Origin: Roseateles noduli | GTDB taxonomy: Bacteria; Pseudomonadota; Gammaproteobacteria; Burkholderiales; Burkholderiaceae_C | DNA: 64,000 nucleotides | Direction of reading: 5' to 3' | Assembly (NCBI GenBank): GCA_002205125.1 | Contig: NIOE01000007.1 | Span: 248,001 to 312,000, forward strand | Shown: positions 1 through 10,517 of the stretch, in pieces | Position numbering within the stretch: the stretch's first letter is position 1 | Layout: every line of letters starts with the position of its first letter | Program-made: the position numbers and the translations under genes | The notes under the pieces: model-generated | Databases searched by the model: none | Told to the model about the DNA's origin: nothing | What the model saw: the letters and a program-made list of their open reading frames with translations, nothing else

Positions 1-476
1 GTGCGCTCAAGGATGCCGCGCGCCTGCTGCGCACGACCGGCCAGGGCAAGCGCATCGACGACCTGATCACCTCGATGAACCGCGCCGCCGAGCAGGCGAT
101 GCCGGAAGCGCGCCAGCTGCTGGTCACCACCGTGCGCAACATCAGCGTCGAGGACGCGGTGAGGATCGTGCGCGGCGGCGACAACGCGGTGACGCAGTTC
201 TTCGAGGACAAGACCCGCTCGCCGCTGACGACGAAGTTCCTGCCCATCGTGACCAAGGCGACCGAGCGCCAGTCGCTGAGCGAGAAGTACAACGCGGTGG
301 CCGGCAAGGCCTCCGGTTTCGGCCTCATCCGCAAGGAGGACGCCAACCTGCAGGGCTACGTCACCGACAAGGCGCTGGACGGCCTGTACTTCATGATCGG
401 CCAGGAAGAGAAGAAGATCCGCCAGGACCCGGTCGGCACCGGAAGCGCCATCCTGAAGAAGGTCTTCGGCGGTTGA
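1..476 (+). CDS. DUF4197 domain protein, 3' part only
   Basis: The reading frame is open from position 3, so the gene starts upstream of the window and only its C-terminal half (about 157 residues) is seen. The sequence matches my memory of the DUF4197 family: a helical protein of about 230 residues, usually exported, with a conserved threonine-rich stretch around TKFLPIV and a C-terminal end of the type ILKKVFGG. Its function is unknown. The internal ATG at 75 is not the start, because family similarity clearly continues upstream of it. It ends 40 bases before metH part 1 on the same strand. Confidence 0.8.
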   Translation, partial: ALKDAARLLRTTGQGKRIDDLITSMNRAAEQAMPEARQLLVTTVRNISVEDAVRIVRGGDNAVTQFFEDKTRSPLTTKFLPIVTKATERQSLSEKYNAVAGKASGFGLIRKEDANLQGYVTDKALDGLYFMIGQEEKKIRQDPVGTGSAILKKVFGG

Positions 477-502
477 GAACGGTGGGCCGGGGCCGGGCTT
501 CC

Positions 503-508
503 TACAAT
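503..508 (+). promoter_or_regulatory. possible -10 box for metH part 1
   Basis: TACAAT lies 9 bases before the ATG at 517. No good -35 hexamer is seen in the very GC-rich DNA upstream. If used, the transcript would be almost leaderless. Read-through from the DUF4197 gene is the alternative. Confidence 0.3.
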
Positions 509-516
509 CGGAGCCC

Positions 517-1611
517 ATGAACGCCCCGACCACCGCCCGTCCCGCTGCCCGCCCCGCCGTGGCCTACACCCGCGGCGCCGCCTTGCCCGCCATCCTGGCG
601 CAACGCATCGCCGTCCTGGACGGCGCGATGGGCACGATGATCCAGCGCTACAAGCTGACGGAAGCCGACTTCCGCGGCGAGCGCTTCGCCGATCATCCCA
701 AGGACCTCAAGGGCAACAACGACCTGCTGGTGCTGACCAAGCCCGAGGTCATCAGCGAGATCCATCGCCAGTACCTGGACGCCGGCGCGGACATCATCGA
801 GACCAACACCTTCGGCACGACCACCGTCGCCCAGGAGGACTACGGCCTCCAGGACTACGCCTACGAGATGAACGTCGCCGCCGCGCGCCTGGCGCGCGAG
901 GCCTGCGACGCCTTCAGCACGCCGGACAAGCCGCGCTTCGCGGCGGGGGCGCTCGGCCCGACGCCGCGCACCGCCTCGATCAGCCCGGACGTCAACGACC
1001 CCGGCGCCCGCAACGTCGACTTCGACACCCTGCGCCAGGCCTACTACGACCAGGCCAAGGCGATGCTGGAAGGCGGCGTCGACCTGTTCCTGATCGAGAC
1101 CATCTTCGACACGCTCAACGCCAAGGCCGCGATCTTCGCGGTCGACGAGCTGATGGACGACACCGGCGAACGCCTGCCGGTGATCATCTCCGGCACGGTG
1201 ACCGACGCGTCGGGCCGCATCCTGTCGGGGCAGACGGTGACGGCGTTCTGGCACTCGGTGCGGCACGCGCAGCCGATCGCCATCGGCCTGAACTGCGCGC
1301 TGGGCGCCGCGCTGATGCGGCCCTACATCGAGGAACTCTCGAAGGCGGCCGGCGACACGCCGATCTCCTGCTATCCCAACGCCGGCCTGCCCAACCCGAT
1401 GAGCGACACCGGCTTCGACGAGACGCCGGACGTCACCGGCCGCCTGGTCGGCGAGTTCGCCGCCGCCGGCTTCCTGAACATCGCGGGCGGCTGCTGCGGC
1501 ACGACGCCGGACCACATCCGCGCGATCGCGCAGAAGGTCTCCGCCTACCAGCCGCGCCGCTGGGGCAGCAAGCTGTTCAGCGGGCTGGTCGAGGAAGCCG
1601 AAGAGGCCTGA
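517..1611 (+). CDS. metH: methionine synthase part 1: homocysteine S-methyltransferase domain
   Basis: This gene encodes only the N-terminal homocysteine-binding barrel of cobalamin-dependent methionine synthase (364 residues). The zinc ligands of the family are present: Cys260 in GLNCALG and the pair Cys326-Cys327 in GGCCGT. The motif DGAMGTMIQ near the N-terminus is also typical. The folate, cobalamin and reactivation domains are encoded separately at 3237-6026, a split known in many betaproteobacteria. The two proteins must act together to move the methyl group from methyltetrahydrofolate via cobalamin to homocysteine in the cytoplasm. Unlike part 2, this gene has no riboswitch in its short leader. 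A gene on the opposite strand separates the two halves. Confidence 0.95.
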   Translation: MNAPTTARPAARPAVAYTRGAALPAILAQRIAVLDGAMGTMIQRYKLTEADFRGERFADHPKDLKGNNDLLVLTKPEVISEIHRQYLDAGADIIETNTFGTTTVAQEDYGLQDYAYEMNVAAARLAREACDAFSTPDKPRFAAGALGPTPRTASISPDVNDPGARNVDFDTLRQAYYDQAKAMLEGGVDLFLIETIFDTLNAKAAIFAVDELMDDTGERLPVIISGTVTDASGRILSGQTVTAFWHSVRHAQPIAIGLNCALGAALMRPYIEELSKAAGDTPISCYPNAGLPNPMSDTGFDETPDVTGRLVGEFAAAGFLNIAGGCCGTTPDHIRAIAQKVSAYQPRRWGSKLFSGLVEEAEEA

Positions 1612-1642
1612 TCCCGGCGCGGCGCCATGGCGCCGCAGCCTG

Positions 1643-2848
1643 TCAGTACAGCTTCAACATCGCGTCCATGTTGATCCGCAGGCGGATCTCATGCGGCGCG
1701 AGGCTGGCCGTGATGGCCTGGGCCTGCAGGCGCGTGTCGCGCAGCACCGGCGAGGTCAGCGGCGTGCCGCTGCGACCCAGCAGCGAGGCCACCAGCGGCG
1801 CGTTGGCGCTGTGCCCGCGCTTGAGCACCATGCCTTCCTCGCCGTTGGCCAGCCGCACCAGCGAGCCCGGCGGATAGAGGCCGATCGCCTTGATCAACGC
1901 GGCGCCCGCCTCGTCGGGCTGCTGGAGTTCGTCGAGGTAGACCGCCCGCGCCGCCTGCGCCGCGGACAGCGGCCGGCGGCTGCGTCGCGGGCTCAGGCGC
2001 GCGCCGTAGACGTCGGCGCGTCGCAGCAGCCGCGCCATCAGCTCGCCGTCGGAACGTCCGGCCAGCGGTCCGGGTCCTGCGTCGTGGTGGAGGCGGACGG
2101 CCGTCAGCCAATCGTCGTCGTCGACGCCAATCTCCAGCAGCGTCGCCGCCGCGCGATCGCCGTGGCCGGCGAGCTGCTCGCGTTGCGCCTCGCCCAGCGC
2201 CTCCGGACGCATCGCGTGCTGGTCCTGCAGCGCGCCGCTGTCCAGGTTCATCGTCAGCGCCGCCAGACCGAGCGTGCGGCGACGGCCTTCACCCCAGCCC
2301 AGCTGTCGCGTCGTCATCTCCACCAGCGCCAGCGACAGCAGCGCATGCCGCGCGCTGTACTGCAGCGGCTCCTGGCCGGCGTCGTGCACCAGCATCGCCA
2401 GCGAGGCGTCCGGCTGCTGCGTCAGCCGCGTCAGCACCTTGTCGAGCAGCTCGGTCAGCCGCATCAGGAAGTCCGCCCGGCGCGCATCGCGCAGCACCTG
2501 CTGCGCATGCCACTGCAGGTCGGCCCAGATGGCGGTGTGCGCCGGCGCCGTCTGCTGCGGCACCGGCATCGGCCGGGTGGGCTTGTACTCGGCGGTCGCG
2601 TTGGCCAGCGCCGACATCGACGCGCCCTGCAGCATCATCGTGTCGAGCTTGTGGGCCAGGGCACGCTGGTACTCGCGCGTCTCGTGCGCCTGCACCCACG
2701 GGCCGCGGGCCAGCAGGTCGCGGACCTGCGGCGTGTCGGGCAGCGGGTGTCCGGAGGCGAACAGCAGATGTCCCGCCGCGTCGCGCAGCGAGAACGTCAG
2801 CACCTGTCCCACGCGCAGGCTGTTTGGTGGCAGTTGGACCAGATCCAC
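1643..2848 (-). CDS. degenerate HD-GYP-like protein (c-di-GMP related)
   Basis: I chose the GTG at 2848 because a purine-rich ribosome site (GAAGGGAAGG) precedes it; the open frame continues to 3073 but would run into the metH part 2 leader. The protein has 401 residues. An N-terminal part with the flavour SLRVGQVL...GHLLFASGHPL resembles the small domain found before HD-GYP domains. The C-terminal half follows the HD-GYP helix pattern (YSARHALLSLALVEM, LHHDAGP, RRADVYGARLSPRRSR). The metal-binding HD pair is missing: where GLLHDIGK is expected there is AALTMNLDSG. Catalytic c-di-GMP hydrolysis is therefore doubtful, and a binding or scaffold role is possible. It lies convergent to metH part 1 and divergent from metH part 2. 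Confidence 0.7.
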   Translation of the reverse strand: MDLVQLPPNSLRVGQVLTFSLRDAAGHLLFASGHPLPDTPQVRDLLARGPWVQAHETREYQRALAHKLDTMMLQGASMSALANATAEYKPTRPMPVPQQTAPAHTAIWADLQWHAQQVLRDARRADFLMRLTELLDKVLTRLTQQPDASLAMLVHDAGQEPLQYSARHALLSLALVEMTTRQLGWGEGRRRTLGLAALTMNLDSGALQDQHAMRPEALGEAQREQLAGHGDRAAATLLEIGVDDDDWLTAVRLHHDAGPGPLAGRSDGELMARLLRRADVYGARLSPRRSRRPLSAAQAARAVYLDELQQPDEAGAALIKAIGLYPPGSLVRLANGEEGMVLKRGHSANAPLVASLLGRSGTPLTSPVLRDTRLQAQAITASLAPHEIRLRINMDAMLKLY

Positions 2849-3040
2849 GGTGCCTTCCCTTCGACGTGTCGTCGTCTTGTCGTTGTTGTGTCGTCGCTCT
2901 CGTCCCGACGCCCGGGGAGGATAGGGGCGCCGCGGGCGGGGCAAGGCAATACGGCACGAACAAAGCGGGGTCGGACCGGTAGAATGCACGCTGTTCCCGC
3001 TCCCAGCAAGGCCGCACCCGCGCCCCTTGCGGCGGCGGTG

Positions 3041-3140
3041 GTTTCCGAGGAGCGTTGCGACAGGTCCCGTCACCCGGGTGCCCGCCAGGCTCGGAACGGC
3101 GGTGTCGGACTCCCGGACACCGCCTCACAACGGCGCTCAC
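3041..3140 (+). promoter_or_regulatory. S-adenosylhomocysteine (SAH) riboswitch
   Basis: The conserved SAH aptamer parts appear in order: CCGAGGAGCGTTGC at 3045-3058, CCAGGCTCGG at 3085-3094, and CGGCGCTCAC at 3131-3140. Stem P1 forms between TTCCGAG (3043-3049) and CTCGGAA (3090-3096). An extra variable stem is closed by GGTGTC (3101) and GACACC (3116). SAH riboswitches are known as ON switches in front of ahcY and metH genes in beta- and gammaproteobacteria. Here it would raise synthesis of metH part 2 when SAH accumulates. A possible -10 box, TAGAAT at 2980-2985, would start transcription about 55 bases before the aptamer. Confidence 0.93.
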
Positions 3141-3169
3141 CGACCCGCGTTCCGCGGGGTTGCGGTGAG
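3136..3169 (+). promoter_or_regulatory. expression-platform hairpin overlapping the SAH aptamer
   Basis: CTCACCG (3136-3142) pairs with CGGTGAG (3163-3169), and ACCCGCG pairs with CGCGGGGT with one bulged G. The 5' arm is the conserved GCTCAC strand of the aptamer, so aptamer and hairpin exclude each other. SAH binding should prevent the hairpin, consistent with an ON switch. No clear U-run follows, so whether it works as a terminator or otherwise is open. Confidence 0.65.
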
Positions 3170-3236
3170 TTGCGCGGCCCCGTCTTTCGTTTCAGCTCAC
3201 GTCCAGCTCCGTCCAGCTCCGAATAGCGCCGCCGCC

Positions 3237-6026
<2,790 letters not shown>

Positions 6027-6102
6027 ACCGGCAGATCCGGCGGGCTCGACGGTCCGTTGTCGCGAGGCTGCGGCGACGCGCCGGCGCAACGAAAACCGCA
6101 TC

Positions 6103-6128
6103 ACGCGGCCTTGTCCTACAGGCCGCGT
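6103..6128 (+). terminator. hairpin after metH part 2
   Basis: ACGCGGCC (6103-6110) and GGCCGCGT (6121-6128) form a perfect 8-bp stem with a 10-base loop, followed by TTCACCCCTTT. The U-run is weak. It lies 77 bases after the metH part 2 stop. Confidence 0.5.
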
Positions 6129-6233
6129 TTCACCCCTTTACAAACGGGACAGTTTTCGGTCCCCGCGACTTGTAACAGCGTGGCATTCTTCGCCCATCCC
6201 CCGTTGCTAGGGGAAAACCATAAGAGGTGAAAC

Positions 6234-6905
6234 ATGGCGTTGAATACCAATCAGAAGATCGCGGCTGGGGCCGTGGGAGCGACCGTGCTGGTCGTGGCGG
6301 CCTTCTTCGCGGGGCGTCAGGCCGCGCCGTCCCTGCCCGATGCGCCGACGGCGGCGATGGAGCAGCAGGGCAACGTGGTCGACCGCAACGGCGCCAACGC
6401 TGCGGACGAGTCGCGCGCGGCGCGTCGCTCCGGCGATGACGCCGTCCAGCGTTCGGGCAACGATTCGCGCCGCGTGGCGCAGCAGGCCCCGCGTGACGTG
6501 GGCTCGACCGGTTCCGCGGACAACTACGGTTCGTCGGGTTCCGCCCAGTCCGAACCCCGCGAAGCCCGGATCTGCTCGGCGTGCGCGACGGTGCTGTCGG
6601 TCCATACCGAGGCCCGCCAAGGCCAGGGCACCGGCATCGGCGTGGTCGGCGGCGCGGTGGTCGGCGGCCTGCTGGGCAGCGCGGTCGGCGGCGGTACGGG
6701 CAAGAAGATCGCCACGGTCGGTGGCGCGGTCGCGGGCGGCTACGCCGGCAACGAGATCGAGAAGCGCCAGCGCAGCACCACCGTGTGGGTGGTCAAGATG
6801 CGCAACGCCGACCAGAGCAACCGCACGATGACCTTCAGCCACGACCCGGGCGTGCAGAGCGGCGACGTCGTGCGCGCCAGCGAAGGTCAGCTGATCCGTC
6901 AATAA
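6234..6905 (+). CDS. glycine-zipper 2TM domain membrane protein
   Basis: A 223-residue protein with AGAGGTG as ribosome site 5 bases before the ATG. An N-terminal membrane segment (about residues 9-27) is followed by a polar low-complexity stretch. Next comes RICSACATV, which recalls the entry motif before glycine zippers of this group. Then there are two Gly/Ala/Val-rich helices with GxxxG spacing (GVVGGAVVGGLLGSAVGGG and a second, about 138-180). A short beta-rich end follows, with WVVKMRNADQS. Such proteins sit in the cell envelope (YcfJ/SlyB type); the exact role is unknown. It is monocistronic with a strong terminator. Confidence 0.8.
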   Translation: MALNTNQKIAAGAVGATVLVVAAFFAGRQAAPSLPDAPTAAMEQQGNVVDRNGANAADESRAARRSGDDAVQRSGNDSRRVAQQAPRDVGSTGSADNYGSSGSAQSEPREARICSACATVLSVHTEARQGQGTGIGVVGGAVVGGLLGSAVGGGTGKKIATVGGAVAGGYAGNEIEKRQRSTTVWVVKMRNADQSNRTMTFSHDPGVQSGDVVRASEGQLIRQ

Positions 6906-6932
6906 GCGCGGCGCGGTCTCGCGCGAGCTCAT

Positions 6933-6966
6933 CGACAACGCCGGCGATGCCGGCGTTGTCGTTTCT
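6933..6966 (+). terminator. strong intrinsic terminator
   Basis: A perfect 13-bp stem (CGACAACGCCGGC at 6933-6945, complement at 6949-6961) with a 3-base loop GAT is followed by TTTCT. It closes the glycine-zipper gene and separates it from the convergent comM fragment. Confidence 0.8.
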
Positions 6967-6995
6967 GGACGGGCTCCGTCCAGCGGACGCGAGGG

Positions 6996-7593
6996 TCAGT
7001 CGTTGCGCCCCGGCAGCGCCCGACGCCACTGGATCGCTTCGGAGACATGCAGGGCCGTGATGACGTCGCTGTCGGCCAGGTCGGCGACGGTGCGCGCGAT
7101 GCGCAGCACACGATGGAAGCTGCGCGCGGACCAGGCCAGCCGGGCCGCGGCGCGATGGAGCATCGCTTCGCCCTCCGGCAACATGCCGAGATGCCCGTCG
7201 AGTTGTCCGGCAGCCAGCATCGCGTTCGAGCATCCTTGACGCCTGACGGCACGATCGCGCGCCGCGGCGACGCGGGCGGCGACTGTGGCGCTGGTCTCGC
7301 CGTCCGCAGCGGCTGACAGGATGGCAGGAGAGAGGACCGGCACCTCCACCGTCAGGTCGATGCGATCGAGCAGCGGTCCGGACAGCCGGTTCTGATATCG
7401 CGTCACCTGATCCGGCGAGCATCGGCAGGCCTTGGTCGGATTGCCGAGGTGTCCGCAGGGGCAGGGGTTCATCGCGGCGATCAGTTGGAAGCGCGCGGGG
7501 AATTCGGCCTGGTGAGCGGAACGCGAGATGTGCACGCGACCGGTCTCCAGCGGCTCACGCAGCGCTTCCAACGACATGCGCTGGAACTCGGGC
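6996..7593 (-). pseudogene. comM: comM (YifB), C-terminal third, cut by element 1
   Basis: About 199 codons of the Mg-chelatase-like AAA+ ATPase ComM/YifB. The fragment begins at PEFQRMSLEALREPLE, directly after the Walker B acidic pair, and includes AAMNPCPCGHLG, the Cys-rich CRCSPDQV and SGPLLDRIDL, all typical of the family. ComM is a branch-migration helicase used in natural transformation. The missing upstream part is at 57677-58408, with the N-terminus beyond the window. Joining base 7593 to base 57677 restores LFLDELPEF in frame, so the insertion is precise. The ATG at 7595-7593 is only partly element sequence and probably does not make a useful protein. Confidence 0.93.
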
Positions 7594-7594
7594 A

Positions 7595-7624
7595 TTAGGT
7601 GATCTCTGTTGTCTGTCTACTTCA
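7595..7624 (+). repeat. left terminal inverted repeat of element 1
   Basis: TTAGGTG (7595-7601), 11 other bases, then CTGTCTACTTCA (7613-7624). The same two blocks are found inverted at the right end (57644-57671, spacing 13). They are the likely recombinase-binding sites. Confidence 0.75.
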
Positions 7625-7681
7625 GAGACTCATTTTTGGTGTCTAGGATGAGCGCTAGCTCTTCTGCCCAGAGTTGCGTTA

Positions 7682-8848
7682 ATGAATCCTGCCAATCCGT
7701 TCCGATTGATGTTGTTGCGGCCAAGGGAAATGCCCTCGCTGGACCTCATCGCCCAACAGGCTGGCATATCGTTGCCTGAGGATTTGCAGCCGCGATTCAA
7801 CATGCTCCCAGTGTTGGCCGTGATCCTTGATGAAACCGGTGCCCCAGTTTGGGAAGCGACGCTTTTCTTAGCGTACCGTGCATTGCGCAGCAGAAGTCAG
7901 ACTGGGGATTCGGTGCGAAGCTACGCTGAGGCGTTGCTCGTTTGGCTGGCGTTCCTCAATCAGCGACGCATTGCGCCCGTAGATGCAACTGAGGAAACGC
8001 TGGGAATATATAGCGCGAAGCTTGTGCACGTCGGCCATACGCGGCCACTTTCCGCTACAACGTCGAGACATCGCATCACGGTAGCAAGCCTGTTCCACCA
8101 GTGGGGAGTCCGTTCGGGCTCGATGACTTCACCGCTAGGGCGGTGGCTCGTTGAGACTGGCTATGAGAATCAAATTCCGGATCCGCGCCGTTATGGCCGA
8201 TCAATCAAGCGGCTCGGCATTGCGCCACCACCCGTCCAGCGCCTCCCCCGCATCCTGAGTCGTGAGGAGATTTCGCGGCTATTCCTTATTGCACCAATGC
8301 CGTATAGGCTAATGTTTCGCTGGGCCTTGGCCACTGGCATGCGTCGCTTCGAAGTATGCGGACTGTGCCTTAACCAATTGCCTCAAGCTGAAATTATTGC
8401 GAGCAGCGATGACGGGTTACTTCCAATCGACGTGCTTCGCAAGGGCGGCAGGCTATGCACGGTCTATGCACCAGTCGCCCTTATAGAGGAAACTAACTGG
8501 TATGCGTTAATGGATCGTCCTCAATCGGGAGCGCGCGAGGTGTTTGTTAATACGCGGGGTGCAGCTATATCACGACACCGTTTGACATCAGTTTTTCGCC
8601 GTTGCGCAGATCGGATTGGAACTAAGGCGACTTTGCATAATTTGCGTCACACGTTCGCTGTCCACGTGCTGCGCATCCTAGAAGGATATGAACGCCGCGG
8701 CGATGCAATGAACTCGCTCAAAACGCTCCAGGTCCTGTTGGGCCATTCGTCAATCGAAACTACTGAGATTTATTTGCGCGCCGTGGAGGTCAGCGGTGAA
8801 CCAGTGGAGCATGCGTTGAAATTCCTTTATGGGAACGCAATCGAATGA
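7682..8848 (+). CDS. tyrosine recombinase A of element 1
   Basis: A 388-residue site-specific recombinase. All catalytic positions that can be identified are present: Arg221 in TGMRRFEV, His319 and Arg322 in HNLRHTF, His355 in LLGHSS and the nucleophile Tyr364 in TEIYL. An N-terminal SAM-like DNA-binding domain precedes them (about 50-170). The ATG lies 88 bases inside the element end. It overlaps recombinase B by 4 bases (ATGA), so translation is coupled. Codon use is visibly AT-richer than the core genes to the left. The size and position match the first gene of RIT and Tn554-type recombinase sets. Confidence 0.93.
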   Translation: MNPANPFRLMLLRPREMPSLDLIAQQAGISLPEDLQPRFNMLPVLAVILDETGAPVWEATLFLAYRALRSRSQTGDSVRSYAEALLVWLAFLNQRRIAPVDATEETLGIYSAKLVHVGHTRPLSATTSRHRITVASLFHQWGVRSGSMTSPLGRWLVETGYENQIPDPRRYGRSIKRLGIAPPPVQRLPRILSREEISRLFLIAPMPYRLMFRWALATGMRRFEVCGLCLNQLPQAEIIASSDDGLLPIDVLRKGGRLCTVYAPVALIEETNWYALMDRPQSGAREVFVNTRGAAISRHRLTSVFRRCADRIGTKATLHNLRHTFAVHVLRILEGYERRGDAMNSLKTLQVLLGHSSIETTEIYLRAVEVSGEPVEHALKFLYGNAIE

Positions 8849-10515
8849 TTCAGCATTCTCATGAGATTCAGGCGGCCAGCGTTCGTCTTTATGTTAACGG
8901 CCATCTGCGGAATACCTTCGATTTTTGCGCGGCGGGTTTTTCTGCTCAGGTTGGGAGCGCATTCGCTCGCGCGCTCGTTGGAAAATTCGGTCACACTTCC
9001 GTTGAATCGCAGAGACAGTCATGGCGTTGCCTTCGCAAGTTTTCCGTGTTTCTTACGTCGAAAGGATTTCAGGGGCTGGCGTGTTTGCCGCCCGACGTTC
9101 TTATGCAGTTCAGAGTATGGCTTGCGGGTTCTGGTCTTAATACTTCCACCGCTCAAAGCGTGCAAAATACGGTCGTAGCAACACTGCGATGGTGTAGTAA
9201 TAACGTGCCAGAAGTAGTGTCGCCTGGAACCACATTCCTAGTGCCAGGCTTCACCCGCGATGCGCCCGCTGTAAGGGCACTCTTAACGCCTGATGACTTA
9301 AAGGCGATCTTGGCAGCGTGCTATGCCGACATTGAGGCGGCGGAGGAACAACTAGCCTCTGGCGCCCGAGCGCTCAACAAATGCCCGACTAACGACGAAG
9401 AAGGCGAGCTGACGGAGTTGGTGTCACAGCTGCTCGATCTAGGAGGTGGCGAGCTTCCGCACCTCAAGGCAATACACAAAAGCCGTCAGAGGTTAGGTCA
9501 TCGTGTTCTGAAACTAGGGGGTACTACGGCATTACTTCGCCGGCTTTGGTTATCTACTGAAAGCTTGTTTCCGTTCTATTTGGCCATTCTTACGCAGACT
9601 AGCGGAAACCCCTATGCCGTGCTCGAGATGAGCAGAGAATGCGTCATGTCCCATCCGCTGCGCAATGATCTAGAGCGCATAGTATGGCTCAAACGGCGAT
9701 CGCACGGTGAACAACATGCTGAGTTTCCAAAGGGCAAGAAATGGTCGGCGCCAGAACTGTGCCGGCGACTCTCCGCGCTCAATGCGGGCCTATTGGAAAA
9801 GTGTCCACCAGAAGAGCGAGATAAGCTTTTCATTTGCAAGCGGAAGGGCCGTGATGTTGGCTTAATGAAATTTCAGATGCTTCATAAGCTTCTGGACGCG
9901 TTTATCGAGAGACATCGTCTACCGCCGTTCGATTTTAAAGATTTGCGCCGCGCGGGCGCAGCAGCGCACCATCTCGCAACGGGAAGCGTGGTCGCGGCGC
10001 AGCGACGGCTTAATCACCGCTCTGTAGTTACCACCGCGAGATATACGCGCATCGAGGATCGCTCAGACGCACACGACGCTGTGATTCGGAAATTCCAAGG
10101 ACAGCTGATGGTTGGGGCATTGCCGCAGGGCACAGTCGCAACGTCTGCGGCGCTTGGTCCGAATGGCCCACACGAAACAGTCTTTGGCTTCTCCTGCGCC
10201 GATCCTTTTGCTGGGGTAGCGCCCGGCAGTGCAGCGGGGAAATTATGTCTGCAATTCCAGCGCTGCGCGACATGTCCGGGCGCGCTAATAACGCTTGATG
10301 ATCCGCAGGTGGTCGCCCGTGTGCTCGCCACCTTCAGCGCGCTCACAGAAGCCAGGGTTCGTTCGCTGAAAGAGGGATGGTGGCCCCGCTACAAGGATGC
10401 TTACGAACCCACGAGACTTGTCATCCAAGATGAATTACTGCCGGTCATCGCGCCTGCGGTCCGGGAGAGGGCGCTTGCCTTATCGACTCCTGCTTCATTA
10501 CTGCACTTGGAATAG
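8845..10515 (+). CDS. tyrosine recombinase B of element 1, catalytic site altered
   Basis: A 556-residue protein with a recombinase fold. Near the C-terminus are DLRRAG (Arg368), LNHRSV (His391) and the candidate nucleophile Tyr400 in TARYTR. Two expected residues are changed. The first arginine site reads TSGNPYAVLEM, without Arg. The His of the H-x-x-R box is Lys365. A C-terminal Cys cluster (about CLQFQRCATCPG) resembles the small zinc-binding tails seen in such recombinases. It is coupled to A (4-base overlap), and C starts 2 bases after its stop. It may work only together with A and C, perhaps as a structural partner. Confidence 0.9.
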   Translation: MIQHSHEIQAASVRLYVNGHLRNTFDFCAAGFSAQVGSAFARALVGKFGHTSVESQRQSWRCLRKFSVFLTSKGFQGLACLPPDVLMQFRVWLAGSGLNTSTAQSVQNTVVATLRWCSNNVPEVVSPGTTFLVPGFTRDAPAVRALLTPDDLKAILAACYADIEAAEEQLASGARALNKCPTNDEEGELTELVSQLLDLGGGELPHLKAIHKSRQRLGHRVLKLGGTTALLRRLWLSTESLFPFYLAILTQTSGNPYAVLEMSRECVMSHPLRNDLERIVWLKRRSHGEQHAEFPKGKKWSAPELCRRLSALNAGLLEKCPPEERDKLFICKRKGRDVGLMKFQMLHKLLDAFIERHRLPPFDFKDLRRAGAAAHHLATGSVVAAQRRLNHRSVVTTARYTRIEDRSDAHDAVIRKFQGQLMVGALPQGTVATSAALGPNGPHETVFGFSCADPFAGVAPGSAAGKLCLQFQRCATCPGALITLDDPQVVARVLATFSALTEARVRSLKEGWWPRYKDAYEPTRLVIQDELLPVIAPAVRERALALSTPASLLHLE

Positions 10516-10517
10516 CT

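Noticed and set aside
502-1515. Long open frame antisense to metH part 1
   Set aside because: Arg/Val/Ala-rich shadow of a real high-GC gene; no start site or family.
7585-7605. Direct target-site duplication at the ends of element 1
   Set aside because: The two junctions share only the inverted element ends; rejoined comM needs no extra bases, so no duplication is seen.
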